From: Clostridia bacterium
GTDB lineage: Bacteria > Bacillota > Clostridia > Christensenellales > Borkfalkiaceae
Reading direction: 5' to 3'
NCBI GenBank assembly: GCA_017465145.1
Contig: JAFTWU010000004.1
Coordinates: 58,403 to 122,402 of the forward strand
Length of the DNA stretch: 64,000 bases
Position numbers and translations under genes: made by a program. The notes under the pieces were generated by a model, which had not been told where the DNA came from, made no database searches, and worked only from the letters and a program-made list of their open reading frames with translations. This document shows positions 1 through 8,666 of the stretch, one piece after another (the first letter of the stretch is position 1; every line of letters starts with the position of its first letter).

Positions 1-1095
1 CATGGGGTAAGAGCCGGAAAAGATTTTTTTATAGAAGGGTTTATCGTCTATTTTGCCGTCTAGAATAAGATTTTCTTTATCTAAAGTAACTTTAGCGCTC
101 CCTACGGGCACGTACTTATGCTTTTTATCGTTAATCATATGCACTTCTGCATCTAAATCAAGCTTAAAATTTTGGTCGTTTTTAATTTCTTCAGCGTAAT
201 CTTCAATAATCTTGTTGTACATTATAGATGCATACTTAAAGTCGGGGTTATTGCTACCCGTAACGTTAAATAAACCGTATTTGTCGGCGGTAAGCGTAAG
301 CCCACATGCATCACAAATAAGAGCGTTGTCACCGCTAACCTTCAAGCCGTATTCCTTTCCACATTTGGGACAACGGAACAAAACGTGTTCTAAACCTTCA
401 ACGTTATCACCATTTTTATATTCAACGCGGTTAATTTCGTTATTTTTATAGGCGTCAAAATATAACGCGTTTGTAACTGCCGTCTGCATTTCTTCGTTAG
501 AAATAGCCTTAACTTGTTCGCGGTCCATAAACTTAGTTATGTCTATAGTGATTTGCCCTTTGCGTTTTACCGCGCTCCACTTGGGTTTAGTAAGGTAGCT
601 ACCGCTAATTTTTGCTAAATAAATGTCGGCGTCAAGCCATTTTAACGTTTTACCGGTAGCGTGGGGAACGAGCGTTGCCTCACCAGACTCCGTCATAAGC
701 CCTGCGGGGTATAAAACTAGTGGGCGTTCACTTTCAACCGCCTGTTTCATAAGGCGCATATCGGTAAGGGAAGTTTGAAATTGATTTTTAGGAATTACGC
801 CACATCTTTTTAATAGCGGATACATACTAGGTACCGATTGATAAAAAGAACTGCTTATAACCATGTGTGCACTTTCGCGAAGTGCTGCGCCAACGAATAT
901 AAAATCTATTGCAGATTCGTGGTTAACGATAAGCACCCTGCGACCTTTAGAGCCTTTAAGTTCGTTTTTTCCTATTTTGCAGTTGTATAAAAACTTAGCG
1001 GCAAACCTTGATGCCGTTTTGAAAAGCCAAAAAACAAATCTGTTTGGTTTTTTTAGCGTATTCAAGTTTTCTTTTTTTAGGTTGTCTTTTTTCAT
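1..1095 (-). CDS. 1-acylglycerol-3-phosphate acyltransferase-like protein with zinc ribbon (partial, 3' end outside window)
   Basis: 365 codons are visible and the frame is still open at base 1, so the C-terminus is missing. Residues 58-64 read NHESAID, the HX4D catalytic motif of the PlsC/LPLAT family (H59, D64), and about 50 residues on there is a second PlsC-like block around LVLYPAG. Near residue 240 a zinc-ribbon pattern follows (CPKCGKEYG ... CDACG). The complete gene at the other end of the window has the same order of domains. Family knowledge gives transfer of an acyl group to lysophosphatidate at the membrane; the zinc ribbon and C-terminal part have no function I can name. The ATG chosen lies about 45 nt downstream of a near-consensus promoter; the ribosome site is weak, so the start is less certain than the family. 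Confidence 0.8.
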   Translation of the reverse strand, partial: MKKDNLKKENLNTLKKPNRFVFWLFKTASRFAAKFLYNCKIGKNELKGSKGRRVLIVNHESAIDFIFVGAALRESAHMVISSSFYQSVPSMYPLLKRCGVIPKNQFQTSLTDMRLMKQAVESERPLVLYPAGLMTESGEATLVPHATGKTLKWLDADIYLAKISGSYLTKPKWSAVKRKGQITIDITKFMDREQVKAISNEEMQTAVTNALYFDAYKNNEINRVEYKNGDNVEGLEHVLFRCPKCGKEYGLKVSGDNALICDACGLTLTADKYGLFNVTGSNNPDFKYASIMYNKIIEDYAEEIKNDQNFKLDLDAEVHMINDKKHKYVPVGSAKVTLDKENLILDGKIDDKPFYKKIFSGSYPM

Positions 1096-1145
1096 AATAA
1101 GTCCAGGTCGTTCTAGTTGTTTTGTAGTGTATAACACTACAAATT

Positions 1146-1174
1146 ATTTTAGCACTATTAATATTCGTTGTCAA
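1146..1174 (-). promoter_or_regulatory. Sigma-A promoter of the partial acyltransferase
   Basis: On the minus strand TTGACA (1169-1174), a 17-nt spacer and TAAAAT (1146-1151). The second acyltransferase, at 63.9 kb, has the identical box pair and spacing. Confidence 0.75.
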
Positions 1175-1233
1175 TACTTGCAAAAAAATAGACCATACGG
1201 ACAAAAAAATTTTGCACCCGCACTATATAATTG

Positions 1234-1263
1234 TTGCAAATTTAATTAAAACGGGTGTATAAT
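1234..1263 (+). promoter_or_regulatory. Promoter of the DUF554 gene
   Basis: TTGCAA (1234-1239), 18-nt spacer, TATAAT (1258-1263), 26 nt upstream of the start codon. It is divergent from the acyltransferase promoter. Confidence 0.6.
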
Positions 1264-1289
1264 TTCATTGTAAAAAGGCAAGGTGAATT

Positions 1290-2024
1290 ATGATAGGACT
1301 TGGCACTTTAATAAACGTTGGCACGATTTTGCTTGGCGGTTTGCTTGGTATTTTGTGTAAAAAAGTTATAAGCGAAAGGTTACAACAAGCGCTAACTAAA
1401 GCGATAGGCGTTTGCGTGCTTTTCGTTGGTATTTCAGGTGCAATAGACAATATGTTTACCATAAGTGAAACGGAAGGGCTTGTGTCCGCTGGTTCACTTA
1501 TGATGATTTTAAGCATAGTTATCGGCACGCTTTTAGGTGAATTAATCAATATAGAAGGCGGTTTAGAAAAGTTTGGCGCATTTTTAAAAAGAATTTCTAA
1601 AAGCGAAAAAGATAATAGTTTTTTAGACGGATTTTTAACTGCGTCTTTCACCGTTTGTATAGGCGCAATGGCGGTAATCGGCGCACTAAACGACGGTCTT
1701 AATAAAGATTACAGTTTGCTTATTATTAAATCTATTTTAGACTTCGTAACCGTGCTTGTATTAAGTTCTACCATGGGGAAAGGTTGCATTTTCTCTGCTA
1801 TTCCCGTGCTAATTTTCCAAGGTTTAATAACCTTGCTTGCCCGCTTTGTTGGACCGGTTATGACAGAACTTGCAATTACAAATTTAGGTATCGTTGGCTC
1901 TGTGTTAATATTCTGCGTAGGCTTAAATTTAGTGTGGGGCAAAAAGATAAAAGTGGCAAATATGTTGCCCGCGCTTATCTTTGCAATAGCCTTTGCTTAC
2001 GTTCCTTACGTGTCGGGTATTTAA
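1290..2024 (+). CDS. DUF554 family membrane protein (YdfK-like)
   Basis: 244 residues, close to the usual size of DUF554 proteins. The N-terminus MIGLGTLINVGTILLGGLLG is the family hallmark. About six to seven hydrophobic segments alternate with short polar loops, including a glycine-rich segment near residue 110 (VCIGAMAVIGAL). The role of DUF554 proteins is not established; a transport function is only guessed. AAGGTGA precedes the ATG at good spacing. The gene stands alone between its own promoter and a strong terminator. Confidence 0.85.
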   Translation: MIGLGTLINVGTILLGGLLGILCKKVISERLQQALTKAIGVCVLFVGISGAIDNMFTISETEGLVSAGSLMMILSIVIGTLLGELINIEGGLEKFGAFLKRISKSEKDNSFLDGFLTASFTVCIGAMAVIGALNDGLNKDYSLLIIKSILDFVTVLVLSSTMGKGCIFSAIPVLIFQGLITLLARFVGPVMTELAITNLGIVGSVLIFCVGLNLVWGKKIKVANMLPALIFAIAFAYVPYVSGI

Positions 2025-2107
2025 GGTTTATAAGGGGAAGAAAAGCTCATTTAAACAGCCATAAATTTACCCTACTAAAAGTTGTAAAAATTCATTAAAA
2101 AAATATT

Positions 2108-2140
2108 AAAAGTGTGCATATGAATCTATGCACACTTTTT
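2108..2140. terminator. Bidirectional intrinsic terminator
   Basis: A 13-bp perfect stem (2108-2120 with 2127-2139), 6-nt loop, A-run on one side and T-run on the other. It closes the DUF554 gene and could also stop the convergent DeoR-type gene. Nothing else is seen in 2141-2244. Confidence 0.85.
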
Positions 2141-2244
2141 CATTTTACATTTATACCGTTAATCGCCTACAGCGTGCAATTAAACGGGGGTAAAGGGGCG
2201 TATTAACACAGGCTTAGCGCCTTAAATTGTCGTTAAAATCTATG

Positions 2245-2997
2245 TTATTTTTCGCAAATAAACTCTGCGCTAATTTCGCTATCAAAATAGTCCTTTTTGT
2301 CGCTATCTGAAATTATAAAATCAACGTCGTCTACGTCGCAAATTTTATATTGACCACTACCGCCGAACTTAGTGCTATCGCAAAGTAATACAACTTTACT
2401 TGCATTTTTAATAAGGGAACGACGCGATGAAACTTCTTCTTCAAAACAGTCGAAAACGCCACCGTCTTTAGTGATAGAAGAAGTAGATAAAAAGGCGATA
2501 TCCGCGCGGTAATTATTAAAGGCGTTTGCCGTTTGTTCACCCACTAAAACCGAACGGTTGGTGGGGGATATCTTTCCGCCGGTAGAGTATGCGGTAACGT
2601 TGTTTTTAGAAAGTAGCGATAAGGTGTCAATGCCGTTTGTAACAACGCGAATATCATTAAATTCTTTAAGGTATTCGGCAATATAAAAAGCAGAAGTAGA
2701 GCCGTCTAAAAAAATCAAATCGCCGTTTTTAATAAGTTTAATAGCGGCAAGTGCCATTTTCTTTTTTTCAAGGCTGTTTTTATGCGAACGGAAAGTAAAA
2801 CTAGGAAAATAATTGTTGGTGTCGTTAAGTTGAACTCCGCCGTGCGTACGAATAACTAAACCCTTTTCTTGCAAAGCGGAAAGTTTGCGCCTTACGGTAG
2901 ACGTAGAAACGTTTAACGCGCTTGCAATATTCTCTACTTTTGCAAATTGCTTTTCTTGTATAAACTCAAAAATAAGTTGTTCTTGTTTTTTGCTCAT
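2245..2997 (-). CDS. DeoR/GlpR-family transcriptional regulator
   Basis: 250 residues, typical for the family. Residues 1-60 form the winged HTH (ENIASALNVSTSTVRRKLSALQEKGLVIRTHGG, the DeoR signature); the rest is the sugar-phosphate-sensing DeoR C-terminal domain with GDLIFLDGSTSAFYIAEYL and VVTNG. Members repress catabolic operons until a phosphorylated sugar or glycerol-3-phosphate binds. It is transcribed away from the glpA-like operon across a 183-bp gap, so control of that operon (a GlpR role) is the natural inference. It could instead answer another sugar phosphate. Confidence 0.85.
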   Translation of the reverse strand: MSKKQEQLIFEFIQEKQFAKVENIASALNVSTSTVRRKLSALQEKGLVIRTHGGVQLNDTNNYFPSFTFRSHKNSLEKKKMALAAIKLIKNGDLIFLDGSTSAFYIAEYLKEFNDIRVVTNGIDTLSLLSKNNVTAYSTGGKISPTNRSVLVGEQTANAFNNYRADIAFLSTSSITKDGGVFDCFEEEVSSRRSLIKNASKVVLLCDSTKFGGSGQYKICDVDDVDFIISDSDKKDYFDSEISAEFICEK

Positions 2998-3085
2998 AAA
3001 ACCCTGCCAAATTGATTATAATGCGCAATATTTTCTGCATAGTTACCGATATAAGCGTCAAAAAGAAAAAATCGCGCAAAAACTT

Positions 3086-3113
3086 TTGTTTATTTGCTTA
3101 TTTATATTATAAT
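3086..3113 (+). promoter_or_regulatory. Probable promoter of the glp-like operon
   Basis: TTGTTT (3086-3091), 16-nt spacer, TATAAT (3108-3113), with a second TATAAT directly adjoining (3114-3119). Downstream, AAGGTATA occurs twice 14 nt apart (about 3151 and 3165), a possible operator or only leader sequence. The regulator gene diverges from here. Confidence 0.5.
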
Positions 3114-3180
3114 TATAATAGCAAAAAAGTCAACGACTTTGAAAAAAATAAGGTATACGAAAAAGGTATAGGAATTAAAC

Positions 3181-4611
3181 ATGTTTGATATAGCAGTAAT
3201 CGGTGGTGGAGTAATCGGTGGCACGATACTTCGCGAATTAACTAAATATCAGTTAAACGTATGCGTGCTTGAGAGTTGCGACGACGTAAGTATGGGGCAA
3301 AGCAAGGCAAATAGCGGTATAGTGCACGCTGGCTACGATGCAAAACCCAATTCGTTAAAGGCAAAGTTCAACGTTTTAGGCAATAAAATGATGAGCGCAT
3401 ACGCTAGTGAACTTGGCGTTAAATATAAAAACAACGGCTCTTTAGTTTTAGCGTTTAGTGAAGAAGATTTAACCGTTTTAGAAGAACTTAAAACACGTGG
3501 CGAAACAAACGGCGTTGAACGTCTTAGCATAATTGATAGGGCGGAATTAAATAGGCTAGAACCAAACGTAAGCGATAACGCTGTAGGCGCACTTTACGCA
3601 CCAACGGGCGGTATTATTTGCCCTTACGAATTAACGATTGCATCTATCGGCAACGCTATGGATAATGGTGCAAAACTCTATTGCAATTTTGAAGTAGCGT
3701 CGGCTAAAAAACTAGAAAACGGCTATGAAATAATCTCAACTGACGGAAATAAAGTTAGCGCAAAAATAGTAATCAACTGTGCGGGTATTAATAGCGGAAA
3801 GGTCGCGTCTATATTCGGTGACGACACGCTTAATATCAAAGGCAGAAAAGGTGAATATATCTTACTTGATAGGGAAAGCGGAGATTTCGTTTCACACACC
3901 CTATTTTGCACCCCGTCTAAAGCGGGCAAGGGTATACTTGTAACGCAAACGGTAGACGGTAATATTTTGCTTGGGCCTACCGCAACCGAAGTTGAGAACC
4001 CCGCCCCCGTAACAACTGCGCAAGGCTTGGCGTTTGTCGTTGATAAGGTTAAGTCAATGTGTAAAAATCCACCCCTTTTTAATAGCATAACGTCTTTTGC
4101 TGGGGTAAGGGCATATAGCGATAAAGGTGACTTTATCATTGAAAAAAGTGCGATAGCGGAAAACCTTATAAACGTAGCGGGCATAGAGTCGCCGGGGCTA
4201 ACTTCCGCACCCGCGATTGCTAAATTCGTTGCAGAAGAAATCGTTGCCAAAATGACTAGTTTAGTCAAGAACGAAAAGTTTAACGGCAAGCGCACCCCCG
4301 ACTATTTTTTCAAAAATTTATCCATTGAAGAAAAGAACGAATTGATAAAAAAAGATAGCACCTATGGTAAGATTATTTGCAGATGCGAAGGTATTACCGA
4401 AGGGGAAATTATCCGTGCCGTGCGCGAAAACCCAAAGGCTATGACCATAGACGCGGTAAAGCGTAGAACAAGGGCGGGCATGGGTAGATGTCAAGGCGGT
4501 TTTTGTCAACCACACGTGGCGGAAATCATTGCGCGCGAACACAATATCGCATATGAAAAAGTTCAAAAGGGTGGCAAAAATTCCACCTTGTTAGTAGGTA
4601 AGGTAAAATGA
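3181..4611 (+). CDS. GlpA-type FAD-dependent glycerol-3-phosphate dehydrogenase with BFD-like [2Fe-2S] domain
   Basis: 476 residues. The N-terminus has the FAD-binding Rossmann motif (AVIGGGVIGGTILREL) and the DAO fold with the signature SGIVHAGYDAKP. The C-terminus from about residue 398 is a BFD-like [2Fe-2S] domain: CRCEGITEGEI followed by RTRAGMGRCQGGFCQPHV. This is the arrangement of anaerobic GlpA, which oxidises sn-glycerol-3-phosphate to dihydroxyacetone phosphate. The next two genes complete a GlpA/GlpB-like/DUF1667 set common in Clostridia. Its stop overlaps the next start (ATGA), implying translational coupling. The ribosome site is weak (AGGAAT). Confidence 0.85.
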   Translation: MFDIAVIGGGVIGGTILRELTKYQLNVCVLESCDDVSMGQSKANSGIVHAGYDAKPNSLKAKFNVLGNKMMSAYASELGVKYKNNGSLVLAFSEEDLTVLEELKTRGETNGVERLSIIDRAELNRLEPNVSDNAVGALYAPTGGIICPYELTIASIGNAMDNGAKLYCNFEVASAKKLENGYEIISTDGNKVSAKIVINCAGINSGKVASIFGDDTLNIKGRKGEYILLDRESGDFVSHTLFCTPSKAGKGILVTQTVDGNILLGPTATEVENPAPVTTAQGLAFVVDKVKSMCKNPPLFNSITSFAGVRAYSDKGDFIIEKSAIAENLINVAGIESPGLTSAPAIAKFVAEEIVAKMTSLVKNEKFNGKRTPDYFFKNLSIEEKNELIKKDSTYGKIICRCEGITEGEIIRAVRENPKAMTIDAVKRRTRAGMGRCQGGFCQPHVAEIIAREHNIAYEKVQKGGKNSTLLVGKVK

Positions 4612-5864
4612 AAAACAATTACGATTTAGTCATCATTGGCGGTGGCCCTGCAGGGCTTGCTGCAGCCCTTTCTGCATATGATAACGGTGCTAAAGATATT
4701 TTGATTATAGAGCGCGAAAACAGAACGGGCGGAATATTAAATCAATGCATACATAACGGCTTTGGTTTAACTAGGTTTAAGGAAAGTTTATCAGGTCCCG
4801 AATATGCTGCACGCTTTAAAACTGAAGTAAATAAACGCGGTATAGAAATCTTAACGGAAACCACCGTTTTGGGCTTTAATAAAGATAAAATCGTTACGGC
4901 AACAAGTCCCGTTTACGGCATATTTACCGTGCAAGCAAAGGCGATAATTCTTGCCATGGGTTGCAGAGAACGTAGCCGTGGCGCGTTAAATATCCCCGGC
5001 AGTAGACCTGCAGGTATTTACTCGGCGGGAACGGCTCAAAAATACGTTAACGTAAAGGGCTATATGCCTGGCAAAGAAGTCGTTATTCTAGGCTCTGGCG
5101 ATATAGGTTTAATTATGGCGCGCCGTATGACGCTAGAAGGTGCTAAGGTGCACGCCGTATGCGAAATAATGCCCTATTCAAGCGGGTTAAAGCGCAATAT
5201 CGTGCAATGTTTAGACGACTTTGGTATTCCGCTATATCTAAACCACACCATAACGGAAATTCGCGGTGAAGGTAGAGTTACGGGTGTAACCATTTCTCAA
5301 GTAGACGAATTCAAACGCCCCATACCCAACACGGAAAAGAGTTTTAACTGCGATACCGTGCTATTTTCCGTAGGTTTAATCCCTGAAAACGAACTTGCAA
5401 AAAGCGCGGGCGTACCCTTATCTGCAAGAACGCGTGGTGCTATCGTTTATCAAAACAGAGAAACGCTAACTAGCGGTGTATTTGCGTGCGGTAACGCTTT
5501 ACAAGTGCACGACCTAGTAGATTTCGTTTCAGATGAAGCGGAACTTGCAGGCAGGTCGGCGGCGGAATATATCATTAAAGGAGCAACTATTCACGATGCT
5601 TTCGATTGTGAAAATGGCGCGAATATAAACTACGTTCTTCCGCAAAAAATTGATAAAAACGCTAGCGAAAACGTAAAACTATTCTTTAGGGTGTCAAATA
5701 CCTTTAGAAACTGCACTATTAAAGCCGTTTGTGGCGATAAGGTTATTGCGACCAAAAAACGCTTAATCGCAACGCCGGGCGAAATGGAAACGCTTATTAT
5801 CCCCACCGAAAAACTTAAAGAAATTAACGGCACTCTAACGCTATCTTTGGAGGTAAACGAATAA
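4608..5864 (+). CDS. NAD(P)/FAD-dependent oxidoreductase, GlpB-like partner
   Basis: 418 residues with two dinucleotide-binding motifs: GGGPAGLAAALSAYDNG near residue 12 for FAD, and VVILGSGDIGLIMARRM near residue 165 for NAD(P). AMGCRER and a C-terminal FACGNALQVHDLVDFVSDEAELAG segment are typical of this pyridine-nucleotide-disulfide oxidoreductase subfamily. It overlaps the GlpA-like gene by four bases and the DUF1667 gene by one, so all three are probably made in fixed ratio. By context it passes electrons between the flavoprotein dehydrogenase and NAD(P) or another carrier; the acceptor is not visible from sequence. Confidence 0.8.
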   Translation: MKNNYDLVIIGGGPAGLAAALSAYDNGAKDILIIERENRTGGILNQCIHNGFGLTRFKESLSGPEYAARFKTEVNKRGIEILTETTVLGFNKDKIVTATSPVYGIFTVQAKAIILAMGCRERSRGALNIPGSRPAGIYSAGTAQKYVNVKGYMPGKEVVILGSGDIGLIMARRMTLEGAKVHAVCEIMPYSSGLKRNIVQCLDDFGIPLYLNHTITEIRGEGRVTGVTISQVDEFKRPIPNTEKSFNCDTVLFSVGLIPENELAKSAGVPLSARTRGAIVYQNRETLTSGVFACGNALQVHDLVDFVSDEAELAGRSAAEYIIKGATIHDAFDCENGANINYVLPQKIDKNASENVKLFFRVSNTFRNCTIKAVCGDKVIATKKRLIATPGEMETLIIPTEKLKEINGTLTLSLEVNE

Positions 5865-6214
5865 TGGAAAAGATATTGCTTACCTGTGTTGAATGCCCTA
5901 TGGGGTGCCAAATTCAAGTAGAAGTAGAAAAGGGTGAAGTTTTATCGGTTACGGGTAACACCTGTCCGCGTGGCAAACTTTACGCGCAAAACGAAATAAA
6001 GTGTCCTATGCGCGTTTTAACGACTACCGTAAAGACTTATGACGGCAAAATGGTTGCTGTTAAAACGGATAAACCCGTAAAGAGAGAAAGTATGCTTTCT
6101 CTAATGAAAAAAATTAACGCAATAACTATTGACTTGCCCGTAAAAATAGGCGATATTATTATAGAGAATTTAGAAGGCGATGCTAACCTTATTGCAACCG
6201 ACGATTTGCAGTAA
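5864..6214 (+). CDS. DUF1667 domain protein (small cysteine-rich GlpC-position partner)
   Basis: 116 residues. Cysteines cluster in CVECPMGCQ, CPRGKLYAQ and CPMR within the first 50 residues, the DUF1667 pattern thought to hold an Fe-S centre. It sits where a GlpC ferredoxin subunit would sit in enterobacteria, and its start overlaps the stop of the upstream gene (TAATG). A role as small electron-transfer subunit of the glycerol-3-phosphate dehydrogenase is inferred from this constant neighbourhood; there is no membrane segment. Confidence 0.8.
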   Translation: MEKILLTCVECPMGCQIQVEVEKGEVLSVTGNTCPRGKLYAQNEIKCPMRVLTTTVKTYDGKMVAVKTDKPVKRESMLSLMKKINAITIDLPVKIGDIIIENLEGDANLIATDDLQ

Positions 6215-6275
6215 GTTTTAGCAAAAAAATTATCTAAAAAAGCAAACTTAAAAGCAAAACTAAAAGGGGAAAGTA

Positions 6276-7097
6276 ATGAACGATTATTTCGGTAAACCCG
6301 CCGGCACACTTAACGGCAAAAAACTTTTTCTATTCGATATGGACGGAACTATTTATCTAGACGATAAACTATTCGACGGCATACTAGAAGTTATGCAAAA
6401 AATAGTTGACCGCGGTGGTAGATACGTTTTTATTACTAACAATTCTTCTAAATCGGTAGAAGATTATATTAAAAAAATTAACAAACTTGGAATAGAAGCG
6501 GATGAAGAAAACTTTTTCACGTCTACCCAAGCGTCTATTATGATTCTTAAAGAAAAATTTGGCGACAGCCTTATCTATTGCCAAGGTACGCGCTCTTTTA
6601 TAAAAGAACTTAAAAAGGGTGGCTTAAACGTTACCGAAAAGTACGATAATACCGCTAAAGCCGTGCTAGTTGGGTTCGATAACGAACTAACTATGGAAAA
6701 ACTTCGCACAACTTGTAAAATGCTTACTGAAAACGACGTAGAGTATTACGCTACTAATCCCGACTGGGTGTGTCCCGTGGACTTTGGGTTCGTGCCAGAT
6801 TGCGGTTCTATGTGTTTCGGTATAGAAAAGGCAACGGGCAAAAAACCTATATTTATCGGCAAGCCCCAACCCACTATGATAAACACGGTAATGAAAAAAT
6901 TCGGCTTTGATAAAGAAGAAACCGTAGTTATAGGCGACAGACTTTACACCGATATAGCGTCGGGCGTTAACGCGAGGGTAGATACCGTTTTAGTTTTATG
7001 TGGCGAAAGCACGCTAAAAGACCTTGAAGAAAGCCCCGTTAAACCAACCTTCACTTTTGAAGAAACCAAAGTGCTATTACATTTAGGTATCTTTTAA
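6276..7097 (+). CDS. HAD-IIA family phosphatase (NagD/PGP-like)
   Basis: 273 residues. Motif I is FDMDGTIYLDDKLFDG, motif II FITNNSSKS, and motif III/IV GKPQPTM followed by VVIGDRLYTDIASGVNARVDTVLVL. These mark the HAD-IIA group (NagD, phosphoglycolate and glycerol-3-phosphate phosphatases). It lies 61 nt after the glp-like genes with its own AAAGGGGAAAG ribosome site. Context favours action on a glycerol-phosphate-type substrate, but the subfamily is promiscuous and the assignment stops at phosphatase. Confidence 0.85.
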   Translation: MNDYFGKPAGTLNGKKLFLFDMDGTIYLDDKLFDGILEVMQKIVDRGGRYVFITNNSSKSVEDYIKKINKLGIEADEENFFTSTQASIMILKEKFGDSLIYCQGTRSFIKELKKGGLNVTEKYDNTAKAVLVGFDNELTMEKLRTTCKMLTENDVEYYATNPDWVCPVDFGFVPDCGSMCFGIEKATGKKPIFIGKPQPTMINTVMKKFGFDKEETVVIGDRLYTDIASGVNARVDTVLVLCGESTLKDLEESPVKPTFTFEETKVLLHLGIF

Positions 7098-7134
7098 TAA
7101 CAAAAAAAGTATAACGCAAAAAATTATTTATATA

Positions 7135-7163
7135 TTGACACCTTAACCAAAGTGTGATATAAA
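7135..7163 (+). promoter_or_regulatory. Promoter of the antiporter/MgtC pair
   Basis: TTGACA (7135-7140), 17-nt spacer, TATAAA (7158-7163), 57 nt before the start codon. Confidence 0.75.
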
Positions 7164-7220
7164 ACTAAAATATAAAATATATTTTAACTAGTAAATAGTT
7201 AACGCGACAGGCAGGGCAAA

Positions 7221-8663
7221 ATGTTAAACGGATTATATGAAAAACTAGGCGGACTTTCATCCGTTCCGGTAATTATAATTTCAATAGCCATAATTTTGAT
7301 TTTTGGTTTCTTGGCAACAAGACTAACCAAACTTTTAAAATTGCCCAACGTTACCGCATACTTGCTTACGGGCATATTAATAGGCCCTTTCGTTATGGAT
7401 TTAATTCCCGCACCCGTAGTATCGGGTATGGATTTTATTTCCGATATCGCCGTTGCGTTTATAGCATTTAGCGTGGGCGAATATTTCCGCCTAGACGTGT
7501 TAAAGTCAAACGGCAAAAAGTTAACCATAATCGCTTTATTCGATATTTTAATCGTAACCGTTTTGGTGTTCGTTTTAACCTATTTTATCTTAGGCTTAAG
7601 TTTACCCGTATCTATCGTTTTATCGGCACTAGCGTCAGTCGTATCCCCGTCTTCAACAATGATGACGATACGCCAAACTAACGCGCGTGGCGACTACGTT
7701 AACACCCTTTTATCCGTTATCGCAATAGATGATATCGTGGGTATGATATCCTTTTCAGTTGCCGTATCTATCGCTATGGCGTTTACGGGCGGCGGAATCT
7801 CTTTAGGTGCGATAGGTATGCCCCTTTTATACAACGTGATAATGGTTGCCGTCGGCGTCCTTTTAGGGTTAGTATTAAAACTCTTTTTGAAAAAGCGTTC
7901 TAACGATAACCGCCTTATTATTGCCGTATCACTTTTACTAGTTATCTGCGGTATAGGTGCTGCGCTAGACGTTTCGCCACTACTTGGCTGTATGGCTATG
8001 GGTATGGTTTACATCAACGTATCAGGGGATGACAGACTGTTTAAGCAGTTAAACTATTTTAGCCCACCGCTACTTTTACTTTTCTTCGTTCACTCAGGTT
8101 TAAACTTCCGTATAGATACGCTATTTTCGGCTGGAAGTTTCATAAACGGCGTTCCATTACTAGTCGTTGCCGTGCTATACTTTGTGGTTAGAACGGGCGG
8201 TAAATACCTTGGCGCGTTTACCGGTTGTGCCGTTGCTAAAAAGGAAAAAGGGGTGCGCAATAACCTTGGCCTTGCGCTATTGCCACAAGCGGGCGTTGCT
8301 ATAGGTCTAGCGTCTATTTGCGGGCGCGTTATCGGGGGTGCGGACGGTGAAATCTTGCAAACGATAATTTTAACGGCAAGCATCATATACGAAATAGTTG
8401 GGCCTGCGTGTGCTAAACTAGGGTTATACCTTTCTAAATCGTATGGTGAAGATGCCCCTGAACAAATTCAGCCTACCCAAAAACTTTCACAAGAAGAAAG
8501 GGTAGAACAGTTGAAAGAACAGTTATATAAAATTGAAAACGAACTGCGCGACGCTGACGGAACGTATTCTGAAGAAGAACGTGCCTTTAACGAAGTTGCA
8601 GAACAGGAATTCGGTTTTTCCGATTATATCCGCAAAAATAGAAAATTTATTAATAGGAGATAG
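7221..8663 (+). CDS. CPA2-type cation/proton antiporter (KefB/NhaP-like)
   Basis: 480 residues. About twelve membrane segments fill residues 10-395, with the family features LPNVTAYLLTGILIGPFVMD, SPSSTMM and the ion-site pair in VIAIDDIVGMISF (two Asp). The last 80 residues are soluble and charged, with a short coiled coil (RVEQLKEQLYKIENELRDADG). It lacks the nucleotide-binding RCK/TrkA-N domain of KefB. The family exchanges Na+ or K+ for H+ across the cytoplasmic membrane. The next gene starts 3 nt after the stop, so the two are co-translated. Confidence 0.85.
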   Translation: MLNGLYEKLGGLSSVPVIIISIAIILIFGFLATRLTKLLKLPNVTAYLLTGILIGPFVMDLIPAPVVSGMDFISDIAVAFIAFSVGEYFRLDVLKSNGKKLTIIALFDILIVTVLVFVLTYFILGLSLPVSIVLSALASVVSPSSTMMTIRQTNARGDYVNTLLSVIAIDDIVGMISFSVAVSIAMAFTGGGISLGAIGMPLLYNVIMVAVGVLLGLVLKLFLKKRSNDNRLIIAVSLLLVICGIGAALDVSPLLGCMAMGMVYINVSGDDRLFKQLNYFSPPLLLLFFVHSGLNFRIDTLFSAGSFINGVPLLVVAVLYFVVRTGGKYLGAFTGCAVAKKEKGVRNNLGLALLPQAGVAIGLASICGRVIGGADGEILQTIILTASIIYEIVGPACAKLGLYLSKSYGEDAPEQIQPTQKLSQEERVEQLKEQLYKIENELRDADGTYSEEERAFNEVAEQEFGFSDYIRKNRKFINRR

Positions 8664-8666
8664 CGT

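Noticed and set aside
863-1249. Plus-strand ORF of 128 codons
   Set aside because: Antisense to the acyltransferase coding region that carries the HX4D motif; no ribosome site.
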